A stretch of 6,588 nt of DNA from JASLPR01 sp964496475 (lineage in GTDB: Bacteria > Chloroflexota > UBA11872 > VXNJ01). The position numbers were made by a program, and so were the translations under genes. The stretch's first letter is position 1; the number at the start of each line of letters is the position of its first letter. The stretch is taken from contig CAZBZS010000073.1 of the NCBI GenBank assembly GCA_964496475.1, positions 1 through 6,588 of the forward strand. Direction: 5' to 3'. Below, in pieces: positions 1-5,692 of the stretch. Below the pieces are notes generated by a model, which searched no databases, was not told where the DNA came from, and saw only the letters and a list, made by a program, of their open reading frames with translations.

Positions 1-69
1 GGCGGGGGGCGGGCGGGGGGGCATGGGGGGGGGAGGGTGAGGGGGGCCGCGGGGGGGGGGGTGGGGATG
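1..69. repeat. G-homopolymer-rich low-complexity stretch at window edge
   Basis: The stretch consists almost entirely of G runs of 3 to 11 bases broken by single other bases. It lies just downstream of the stop codon of the minus-strand dehydrogenase gene. On the minus strand it reads as C runs and contains no hairpin followed by a T tract, so it is not a recognisable terminator. The composition is far more extreme than the rest of the window, even allowing for the general G excess of this strand. A contig-end or base-calling artefact is the most likely explanation; a genuine G-quadruplex-forming tract is the alternative. Confidence 0.7.
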
Positions 70-1320
70 TCAGGCGAAGCGCTGGTAACGCAGGAGATGG
101 AGGTCGAAGGCGGGATCTTCGTCGCAGATCAGGCAGGCGACAATCTCGCCGGTGATGGGTCCGAGGGACTGGCCGATCATGGCGTGGCCGGTGGCGATGA
201 CAAGGTTTGCCCAGTCCGGGGGGCGGCCGACGATGGGAAGGCCGTCGGGGGTGCAGGGTCGGAGTCCGCGCCAGATTTCGAGGAGGTCGAGGTCGTGGAT
301 GCCTTCGAGGTAATCGCCGGCGGCGCGCTGCATGGCGGTGACGCGGCGGCGGTTGACGGAGAGGTCCATGCCGGTCATCTCAAGGGTGCCGGCGAGACGG
401 AGGAGGGGTCCCATGGGAGTGACGGCGACGCGGACCTCCATGAGCAGCAGGGGAAGGTCGGGGAAGGGGTTGGGGCGGTGGAAGCTGAGGCTGTAGCCCT
501 TGGCGGCCTCGATGGGTAGTTTGAGGCGTAGGTCGCGGGCGACTCCGGGGGACCAGGCGCCAGCGGCGAGGACGACCTGGGCCGGACGGAACTCGCCGCG
601 GGTGGTGTTGACGGCGGTGACGCGGCCGCGGGTGGTGGTGAATCCGAGGGCCTCGGTGCGTTCCAGAAAGGTCGCCCCGGCGGATTCGGCCCGGCGGGCG
701 AGGCCGGTGACGAAATCGTGGGGATTCATCTGGGCATCTTCGGAGAAGCGGACGCCACCGGCGGAGCCGGGTCGGAGGCGAGGGATGATTTCCCGGACAG
801 CGTCCTCGTCGAGGAACTGGGAGGTGAGGCCGAAGCCCTGGAGGAGACGGGCTTCTTCGCGGGCTTCCTGGAGGCCGGAGTGGGTGCGGAAGACGTAGAG
901 GAGGCCGTTGCGGGCGTAGGAGCAATCCATGCCGTCCAGGGCGGTCCATTTGTCGTAGAGATCGCGGCTGGCAAGGTGGAGATCGCGGAGCAAGGGGATG
1001 GCGGCGCTGGCCTGCTTTTCGTTGGCGGCAGCCCGGAAACGGAGAAGCCAGGACCAGAGGGCGCGGTCGAAACGGGGTCGGATGTAGAAGGGGCTGTTGC
1101 GATCGAGGAGCCAGCGCAGGCCCTGGCCCAGGACTCCGGGGGTGGCGAGCGGCAGGCTGTGGCTGGGAGAGACGAGGCCGGCGTTGCCGTAAGAACTGCC
1201 GTGGCCGACGGGTCCGGCGTCGATGACGGTCACGTTGCGGCCTCGACTGGCAAGGGCGTAGGCGGTGGTGACGCCAATGACGCCGGCGCCGATTACGAGT
1301 ACTTCCGGGTCGCGGTCCAG
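70..1320 (-). CDS. DadA-like FAD-dependent D-amino-acid dehydrogenase (probably D-hydroxyproline/D-proline), CTG start
   Basis: This is a flavin-dependent oxidoreductase of the DAO/DadA superfamily. Members oxidise D-amino acids to the imino or keto acid and pass electrons to the respiratory chain. Seen: a Rossmann FAD-binding loop VLVIGAGVIG at residues 7-16 and an acidic strand end VTVIDAG at about 30-36. A DadA-type stretch follows (SSYGNAGLVSPS, then a tryptophan-rich segment near DRALWSWLLRF). The C-terminal FAD signature is GLRPCTPDGLPIVG at about 352-365, followed by ATGHAMIGQSLGP. The length of 416 residues fits the family (E. coli DadA is about 430). Start choice: the first GTG (1233) would delete the whole glycine-rich loop. 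Reading upstream to the in-frame stop at 1498-1500 there is no ATG, GTG or TTG. CTG at 1320 is preceded by AGGAG with a six-base spacer and gives a normal N-terminus, LDRDPEVLVIGAG. The adjacent divergent epimerase gene suggests cis-4-hydroxy-D-proline or D-proline as substrate; this is inferred from context. No transmembrane segment is evident, so peripheral membrane association is likely. Confidence 0.9.
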   Translation of the reverse strand: MDRDPEVLVIGAGVIGVTTAYALASRGRNVTVIDAGPVGHGSSYGNAGLVSPSHSLPLATPGVLGQGLRWLLDRNSPFYIRPRFDRALWSWLLRFRAAANEKQASAAIPLLRDLHLASRDLYDKWTALDGMDCSYARNGLLYVFRTHSGLQEAREEARLLQGFGLTSQFLDEDAVREIIPRLRPGSAGGVRFSEDAQMNPHDFVTGLARRAESAGATFLERTEALGFTTTRGRVTAVNTTRGEFRPAQVVLAAGAWSPGVARDLRLKLPIEAAKGYSLSFHRPNPFPDLPLLLMEVRVAVTPMGPLLRLAGTLEMTGMDLSVNRRRVTAMQRAAGDYLEGIHDLDLLEIWRGLRPCTPDGLPIVGRPPDWANLVIATGHAMIGQSLGPITGEIVACLICDEDPAFDLHLLRYQRFA

Positions 1321-1332
1321 GGTGCTCTCCTC
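1321..1332 (-). promoter_or_regulatory. Ribosome binding site that fixes the CTG start of the dehydrogenase
   Basis: On the minus strand the bases just before CTG (1320-1318) read GAGGAGAGCACC. AGGAG is at 1331-1327, followed by a six-base spacer. This is a near-ideal Shine-Dalgarno placement and supports initiation at CTG, because no standard start codon exists in frame upstream. Confidence 0.7.
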
Positions 1333-1340
1333 TTCGGTAC

Positions 1341-1396
1341 TATTGATGAGTTTGCTGCGGGTGTATTGCCTTTGACAGCGGCGAAGGAGATCAATA
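1341..1396. promoter_or_regulatory. Possible operator half-sites (7-base inverted repeat) in the divergent intergenic region
   Basis: TATTGAT at 1341-1347 and its reverse complement ATCAATA at 1390-1396 flank the -35 element of the epimerase promoter. The right arm overlaps the start of the -10 hexamer. An AT-rich inverted pair inside a GC-rich divergent promoter region could be a binding site for a regulator controlling both genes. Seven-base arms are short and the spacing is wide, so chance is possible. No regulator gene lies in the window. Confidence 0.3.
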
Positions 1397-1400
1397 TAGA
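1372..1400 (+). promoter_or_regulatory. Sigma-70-type promoter for the proline racemase/epimerase gene
   Basis: A perfect -35 hexamer TTGACA at 1372-1377 is followed, after 17 bases, by TATAGA at 1395-1400 (four of six matches to TATAAT). Transcription would start near 1407 and leave a leader of about 85 bases before the ATG at 1492. The region is locally AT-rich compared with its surroundings. I found no equally convincing promoter pointing the other way toward the dehydrogenase. Confidence 0.65.
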
Positions 1401-1491
1401 TGTAGTTGCGAAATTTGGTAGCCAGATGAGTCGGTGTGATAAGGGTGCCGTCTGAAGCATTTTGGTCTCGCGCTGGCGAGAGGGAGTGGTG

Positions 1492-2466
1492 ATGGGATCA
1501 GAGCGGGGAGTTTACGCCGCGATAGAGGTGGTGGATTCGCACACGGGCGGGGAGCCGACACGGGTGGTGGTGTCGGGTGGGCCGGACCTAGGGGATGGGA
1601 CGCTGGCGGAGCGGCTGGCGCGGCTGCGAGGGGAGCATGACGATTTTCGGACGGCGGTAGTGAATGAGCCTCGGGGATCGGACTGGCTGGTGGGGGCGTT
1701 GCTATGCGAGCCGGTGGACCCTACGAGCGCGGCCGGGGTGATTTTTTTCAATAACGTGGGGTATCTGGGGATGTGCGGGCATGGGACGATTGGGTTGGTG
1801 GTTACGCTGGCGCACCTGGGGCGGATCGGTCCGAGCCGGCATCGTATCGAAACGCCGGTGGGCGAAGTGACGGCGGAACTACTCGAGTCCGGTGAGGTGC
1901 GGATTGAAAACGTGGAGAGCTACCGGCATGCGCGGCAGGTGGAGGTGGAACTGGAGTCGGGCGAATGGGTGGTGGGCGATGTGGCGTGGGGTGGGAACTG
2001 GTTCTACCTGGTGGATGACCCGGAGCAGGACTTGACGGTCGGGAATGTGGATCGGCTGACCGCGCGGGCGTGGGTTATCCGGCGCGCGCTGGAACGGGCC
2101 GGGGTGACCGGTCGGGACGGCGCGGAGATCGATCACATCGAGTTGTTTGGTCCGGCGCGTGCCGAGGGCAACCAGAGCCGGAATTTCGTGCTCTGTCCGG
2201 GAGGAGCGTATGACCGCTCGCCGTGCGGCACGGGGACGAGCGCGAAGGTGGCATGCCTGTATGCGGACAGCAGGCTGGCGGAGGGCGAGGTGTGGCGGCA
2301 GGAGGGCGTGGTCGGGAGCGTGTTTGAGGCGAGCGTGCGGGTGAGAGCGGGCGGGATCGTGCCGACGTTCCAGGGAGCGGCGCACATCACGGCGGAGACG
2401 AGGTTGGTGCTGGATGGGAGCGATCCGTTCGTGGTGGGAATTGAGCGGCGGCGCACCCGGCGATGA
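1492..2466 (+). CDS. Proline racemase family protein, likely 4-hydroxyproline 2-epimerase
   Basis: This is a cofactor-independent enzyme that inverts C2 of proline or hydroxyproline using two cysteines as a thiol/thiolate acid-base pair. Seen in the 324-residue protein: the N-terminal family motif VDSHTGGEPTR at 14-24; the first catalytic motif MCGHGTIG with Cys95 and His97; GGNWF at 167-171; and the second catalytic motif DRSPCGTGTSA with Asp241 and Cys245. Having both cysteines argues for a racemase/epimerase and against trans-3-hydroxy-L-proline dehydratase, where the second Cys is replaced by Thr. The Cys-to-Cys spacing of 150 residues fits bacterial hydroxyproline epimerases. Start: ATG at 1492 has AGGGAG at 1481-1486 five bases upstream; a TTG at 1462 would add ten residues with no obvious ribosome site. 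The divergent DadA-like dehydrogenase fits the next step of hydroxyproline breakdown. Proline racemase or another imino acid remains possible, since I cannot assign specificity residues with certainty. The enzyme is cytosolic, with no signal peptide. Confidence 0.93.
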   Translation: MGSERGVYAAIEVVDSHTGGEPTRVVVSGGPDLGDGTLAERLARLRGEHDDFRTAVVNEPRGSDWLVGALLCEPVDPTSAAGVIFFNNVGYLGMCGHGTIGLVVTLAHLGRIGPSRHRIETPVGEVTAELLESGEVRIENVESYRHARQVEVELESGEWVVGDVAWGGNWFYLVDDPEQDLTVGNVDRLTARAWVIRRALERAGVTGRDGAEIDHIELFGPARAEGNQSRNFVLCPGGAYDRSPCGTGTSAKVACLYADSRLAEGEVWRQEGVVGSVFEASVRVRAGGIVPTFQGAAHITAETRLVLDGSDPFVVGIERRRTRR

Positions 2467-2508
2467 GTGATCTCGCTGAGTGAAAGCATGTATGCGATGC
2501 CGAGCTAC

Positions 2509-3301
2509 GGGCTCGAGAGTGCCAGCGCCAAACGGGCACGGTTCGCCGACGGTTCGCACCACTCCCTGGAATTTGCTCCCGTCTAGCAACCAGTCAATTT
2601 CCTCCTTGCTGCTCAGGTTGGTAGCCTTCAAATCCACCGACCAGGCGGTCTCGATCGGGATGGGCCCGACCTTTGACGGGATCATGATTACCTGCAGCGG
2701 GCCACTCACGACGATGAGTTCGGTGAAGTGGTCGGTCTCGCCGGAGGGGGTTAGCCAGCCGTTTCTTGGATTCGCTGTGGTTACGGAATTCTGAAGCAGA
2801 GCCTAGGTTCCATCTTCGCTGCGGAGGAGGCCGAGCAGGGGCTGGATGCCGGCCTCGAGGTCGATACCGCCGATCTCGTCGGCGTCCAGGCGGAGGGTGA
2901 TGGTTACAGGCTGGGCGATTTGCAATCCGGCCGGATTCAGTTGATAGGAGGTACCGACGGATAGGAGGGGGCTGGCGTCCGGGATGAGGGAGCTGCGGGC
3001 GACTTTCTCGATCGAAATCGCGGTGTTGGCGGCCAGTGCTCCGGGCGGTATCTCGATTGCGATGACGGGGTAGTCGGGATCGCCGAGAAGTACGCGGCCG
3101 CCTTCGGAGGCGGTTCTCAGGTCGCCGTCTTGCTGGACCGAGGGGGGAGGGGTTGGGATGGGGGAGTTGGTGGGGATAGCGGGAGGGGCGGCGTCTGGGG
3201 GAGGGGCAGCGGTGGGAGCGGCCTTGTCTGGGGTGGAACTATAGGCGGCGAGGATCAGGGCGAAGAGCGCGGCGATGGTGATGAGCCCGACCGTCTTTCA
3301 T
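2509..3301 (-). pseudogene. Decayed lipoprotein-type gene with Pro-rich linker and ZU5-like domain
   Basis: One minus-strand frame reads from 3297 to about 2509 with a single stop and clearly coding composition. It begins with a signal-peptide core (TVGLITIAALFALILAA) and continues with a Pro/Ala-rich linker encoded by 3140-3238. A beta-rich domain follows, with IEIPPGALAANTAISI, then TSYQLNPAGLQIAQPVTITL, then ETDHFTEL; these resemble ZU5-like domains of secreted bacterial proteins. Lesions seen: (1) ATGAAAG at 3301-3295 is out of frame by one base, and removing one A gives MKTVGLITI; (2) the lipobox reads LAAY, where TAT at 3243-3241 replaces the TGT that would give LAAC; (3) TAG at 2805-2803 stands where Trp (TGG) is expected in SEDGT-W-ALLQ. 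The frame stays open past 2509 into the antisense of the epimerase gene, so the true 3' end is lost or shifted; a stop in a neighbouring frame lies at 2507-2505. Sequencing error could explain one lesion but hardly three. The gene lies 65 bases downstream of the DUF3500 gene on the same strand. Confidence 0.72.
3142..3164 (+). other. Canonical G-quadruplex motif within the Pro-rich linker sequence
   Basis: Four G runs (3142-3147, 3149-3152, 3155-3157, 3160-3164) are separated by loops of 1, 2 and 2 bases. A further GGGG at 3172-3175 and more G runs continue to about 3216. This meets the usual G3+N1-7 rule. On the minus strand the same bases are the CCC/CCT proline codons of the decayed gene's linker, so the motif may simply reflect that coding content plus the strand's G excess. 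Confidence 0.6.
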
Positions 3302-3366
3302 GAGGTCTGGTCGCATGTTTCCAGTTACGGCAAAGGTATCACGGCCGGTCCGGCAGCGGCGGGTGG

Positions 3367-4386
3367 CTAATGGTCGCCGTCGCCGTGCTGGTGATGGTGG
3401 TGGTAGTGCGCGGCGAGGAGGTCTTCGCCCCAGTCGCTGCCGTAACCGCGCCAGACGGAGTGGATGTGGTTGGCGTCATTCTGGGTGTTGTCGTATTCGA
3501 CGAGGAACCCGGGGCCGGTGACGTTGTAGTAGTGCCCCTGACCGGGTACTTCGGGCCCGGCCCAGGCGAAGGTGGCGGCATCGAGCCCGGAGGCTTCGAT
3601 CCGACGCCACTCGTGGGCAGATATGTCGGCGGGGGAGCGTTCGACGTAGTGGCGCACGAGAGTCGCCAAGTGGGTGCGCTGCTCGCCCTGCATGGCGGAG
3701 AAGGTGAGGCCGGAGGGGACCGCTCCCGGGGAGATGGCGCGGTAGTTCTGGGTGAGGATGTCGGCGGGCGCGATGGGGTCGACGATGGAGATCTTCTTCT
3801 GATCCGACGAGAGGGAGCCAAGCAGAGCGCGGGCCAGGTCTTCTTCTTCGGCGAGGATGCGATGCCCGAGGCTCGGGCCGTGGCGAACTTCGGCGGGGTT
3901 GGTTCCGAGGAAAAGGGGAAGGGGGCTGATGAAGTCGCCGTCGATGACGGTGATGTGAATCCCGAGGTGATGGCCGCCGATTTTGAATCCCCAGGGCTGT
4001 TTTTGGCCGGGCTCGCCGTAGATGGTGACGTAGTAGAACTGCGGATCACGGGGGAGCATGACCTCGGTGGGATGGTGGAAATGGTTGAGCGATTCCCACT
4101 CGGCAAGGGTGGTCTCGAGGTACATGATTTCGCGAGCTTGGCGGGCGCCGCGTTCGCTGAGGGCGAGGTCCATGATGGCCAGCGCCAGTTGCCGCTGTTT
4201 GGGCTGGACGGAGTCGAGGCGGAGACCGCCGCGACGGACGGGGACATAGCTCCATTCGTAGCGGATGTCGTCGTCGAAGGGTTGTTGGGCGAGTTGAAGT
4301 TGCGCGTCGTCGAGCGACTTGAGGAAGGCGCCGGCGGCGCCGGCGAGATCCTGAGCGCGTTCGGGCGTGCGTTCTGTGCCTGCCAT
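3367..4386 (-). CDS. DUF3500 family protein with His-rich C-terminal tail
   Basis: Recognised as a DUF3500 protein; biochemical function is unknown to me. Seen in the 339 residues: an N-terminal helical part (FLKSLDDAQL at 21-30), the family's W-x-Y-x-P-x-R-x-G stretch (WSYVPVRRGGL at 45-55), the ..SERGARQAREIMYLE segment ending at Glu91, and the core GGHHLGIHITVIDG at 137-150. These are followed by LGTNPAEVRHG at 160-170, LAEEEDLARALLGSL at 178-192, and the C-terminal NDANHIHSVWR at 303-313. Length matches full-size family members. Conserved His residues of the core and NHIH suggest a metal or phosphate site (inference). The tail (327-339, HYHHHHQHGDGDH) is unusually rich in His and Asp and could bind metal. 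No clear signal peptide is present. The ATG start has GGGGGG seven to ten bases upstream and AGGA immediately adjacent. The gene is divergent from the amidohydrolase operon across 202 bases and may be co-transcribed with the decayed lipoprotein gene downstream. Confidence 0.9.
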   Translation of the reverse strand: MAGTERTPERAQDLAGAAGAFLKSLDDAQLQLAQQPFDDDIRYEWSYVPVRRGGLRLDSVQPKQRQLALAIMDLALSERGARQAREIMYLETTLAEWESLNHFHHPTEVMLPRDPQFYYVTIYGEPGQKQPWGFKIGGHHLGIHITVIDGDFISPLPLFLGTNPAEVRHGPSLGHRILAEEEDLARALLGSLSSDQKKISIVDPIAPADILTQNYRAISPGAVPSGLTFSAMQGEQRTHLATLVRHYVERSPADISAHEWRRIEASGLDAATFAWAGPEVPGQGHYYNVTGPGFLVEYDNTQNDANHIHSVWRGYGSDWGEDLLAAHYHHHHQHGDGDH

Positions 4387-4410
4387 TCCTGCCCCCCGGA
4401 AGTTGTGGCG

Positions 4411-4460
4411 TATCCACCCGCATGGTACCGCGTGGGGACGGATGCTACGAGGTGTGGATA
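4411..4460. promoter_or_regulatory. 7-base inverted repeat between the DUF3500 and amidohydrolase genes
   Basis: TATCCAC at 4411-4417 and its reverse complement GTGGATA at 4454-4460 lie in the 202-base divergent spacer, upstream of both start codons. They could be half-sites for a shared regulator. The arms are short and there is no independent support, so this is weak. I see no convincing promoter for the minus-strand DUF3500 gene in this spacer. Confidence 0.2.
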
Positions 4461-4526
4461 TCGTGAACCGGTGTGGCCGGCGGGGCTAGATTGGGCGCTG
4501 CATTGGGGTGCGCGTGGGCACCGTCC

Positions 4527-4555
4527 TTGGCTAGGGTTGCGTGTGGGGGGATAAT
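4527..4555 (+). promoter_or_regulatory. Sigma-70-type promoter for the amidohydrolase-Rieske-DUF4432 operon
   Basis: TTGGCT at 4527-4532 (four of six matches to TTGACA) is followed after 17 bases by GATAAT at 4550-4555 (five of six matches to TATAAT). Transcription would begin near 4562, leaving a short leader of about 27 bases that contains the AGGGAG ribosome site of the first gene. Spacing is ideal and the position is appropriate. Confidence 0.6.
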
Positions 4556-4588
4556 CGGGGCAGGTTGGCACAGCGAGGGAGACTTGAG

Positions 4589-5692
4589 ATGGCTATCGCG
4601 CCGGAAGAACGCAGCACGGCGGAGCGGATTGAGAAGACGGGGGTTTCGTTGGTGGACGCGGACGTTCACAACTATCCACGGTCGATGGATTCGCTGACGC
4701 CGTACATGTCTCAACGGTGGGTGGAGTATGTGCGCCAGACGGGGTTTCTGACGCCTCCAAAGGACGAGTATCCGAGATTTTATGAGGGGGCGGCGCGACG
4801 CGATGCCTGGCCACCGAACGGCGATATTCCCGGGTCCGACCCGGCGTTCGCGACGAGGCAACTGCTGGATGTATGGGATATTGATTACGCGATTGTGAAT
4901 CCGCGGTACGCAGTCTCGCGCGGCCGTAATCTGGATTTTGGCAACAGCCTGATGCGAGCGGTCAACGAGTGGACGGCGCACGACTGGCTGGATTTTGACG
5001 AGCGGTACAAAGGCTCGATCGTGGTCAATTTTTCTGATCCGCCGGCGGCGGCGGAGGAAATCCGGCGGGTGGCGGCCGATCCGCGATTTGTGCAGGTGTT
5101 GCTGCTGGCGCGATCACCGGCGCCGTATGGAAGGCGGGAGTTTCGACCGATATTCGAGGCGGCGGTGGATGTGGGCCTGCCGATCGGGATGCACTTTGGC
5201 GGGGGCGGTGGTCCGATCACTGCGACGGGCTGGCCCTCCTTCTATATAGAAGACCATACGGGGATGGTGCAGTCGTTTGAGGCGCAGGTCCTGAGCATGG
5301 TCTGTGAAGGGCTGTTTGTGGAGTTTCCGACTCTGCGGGTCGTGCTTATTGAAGCTGGTTTTGCATGGCTGCCGCCGCTGATGTGGCGGTTGAATAAGAA
5401 TTTTCGGGGGCTACGGCAGGAGGTGCCGTGGCTGAAGAAAATGCCGAGCGAATATATCCAGGAGCACTTTCGGGCGACGACCCAACCGATGGAGGAGCCG
5501 GAGAATCCGGAGCACCTGTTGCAGATCATGGACATGCTGGGGCGGGACGACTTCTTGATGTTCGCGACGGATTATCCACACTGGGATTTTGACGCGCCGG
5601 ATCGAGCGATCCCGGCGAGTGTTCGTGGCGAACGGCGGGACGGGATCATGTTCAAAACGGCGATGGAGATGTACGACTTTGAGCGATCATGA
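4589..5692 (+). CDS. Amidohydrolase-2 family (ACMSD/LigY-like) metal-dependent hydrolase or decarboxylase
   Basis: A TIM-barrel metal enzyme of the amidohydrolase-2 family, whose members decarboxylate or hydrolyse aromatic and related acids. Seen in 367 residues: first metal-ligand strand VDADVHNYP at 22-30 (Asp23, Asp25, His27); GLPIGMHFGGGG at 196-207 with His202, a probable metal ligand; VVLIEAGFAWLPPLMWRL at 251-268, the usual strand plus helix after the substrate site; and FATDYPHWDFD at 325-335 with Asp328, the usual catalytic Asp, and His331. The C-terminal FKTAMEMYDF matches the terminal helix motif, with Thr where many relatives have Asn. The first motif is D-x-D-x-H rather than the textbook H-x-H, as in a large subgroup of uncharacterised relatives. 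Start: ATG at 4589 is preceded by AGGGAG (4576-4581) at seven bases; an ATG at 4541 would add 16 unlikely residues. The Rieske gene overlaps its 3' end, so a redox partner in the same pathway is likely. The substrate is unknown. Confidence 0.93.
   Translation: MAIAPEERSTAERIEKTGVSLVDADVHNYPRSMDSLTPYMSQRWVEYVRQTGFLTPPKDEYPRFYEGAARRDAWPPNGDIPGSDPAFATRQLLDVWDIDYAIVNPRYAVSRGRNLDFGNSLMRAVNEWTAHDWLDFDERYKGSIVVNFSDPPAAAEEIRRVAADPRFVQVLLLARSPAPYGRREFRPIFEAAVDVGLPIGMHFGGGGGPITATGWPSFYIEDHTGMVQSFEAQVLSMVCEGLFVEFPTLRVVLIEAGFAWLPPLMWRLNKNFRGLRQEVPWLKKMPSEYIQEHFRATTQPMEEPENPEHLLQIMDMLGRDDFLMFATDYPHWDFDAPDRAIPASVRGERRDGIMFKTAMEMYDFERS

Noticed and set aside
718..1455. Long plus-strand open frame antisense to the dehydrogenase (245 codons), and another at 37-519
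   Set aside because: Both lie inside a gene with clear FAD motifs on the other strand. Their translations are low-complexity Gly/Ala/Glu/Val-rich and match no domain; they follow from the strand's G excess.
1462..1491. TTG at 1462 as the epimerase start
   Set aside because: It would add ten residues ahead of the family's normal N-terminus and has no good ribosome site; ATG at 1492 has AGGGAG five bases upstream.
2502..2539. Possible terminator hairpins after the epimerase gene (GAGC/GCTC and GTGCC/GGCAC stems)
   Set aside because: Stems are only four or five bases, loops are uneven and there is no T tract on either strand, so I do not call a terminator.
1879..2709. Minus-strand frame of 276 codons overlapping the epimerase gene
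   Set aside because: Only the upstream part (about 2509-2709) is credible, as the tail of the decayed lipoprotein gene. The rest is antisense to conserved epimerase motifs and reads as His/Arg/Pro-rich noise.
2480..2794. Plus-strand 104-codon frame in the gap after the epimerase gene
   Set aside because: It is antisense to the decayed gene, has no ribosome site or domain, and is better explained as a shadow.
3370..4554. 394-codon plus-strand frame antisense to DUF3500
   Set aside because: Its translation is a repetitive Gly/Val/Asp/Glu mix with no recognisable motif, while the minus strand encodes a full DUF3500 protein. A frame of this length is expected from the codon bias.
3339..4571. 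410-codon minus-strand frame in another phase over DUF3500
   Set aside because: The translation is almost all Ser/Pro/Thr/Arg low complexity, typical of an off-frame reading of C-rich codons.
4445..4981. Minus-strand 178-codon frame across the start of the amidohydrolase
   Set aside because: It overlaps the promoter and the metal-binding N-terminus of a well-supported gene, and its Arg/Pro/His-rich product has no recognisable domain.
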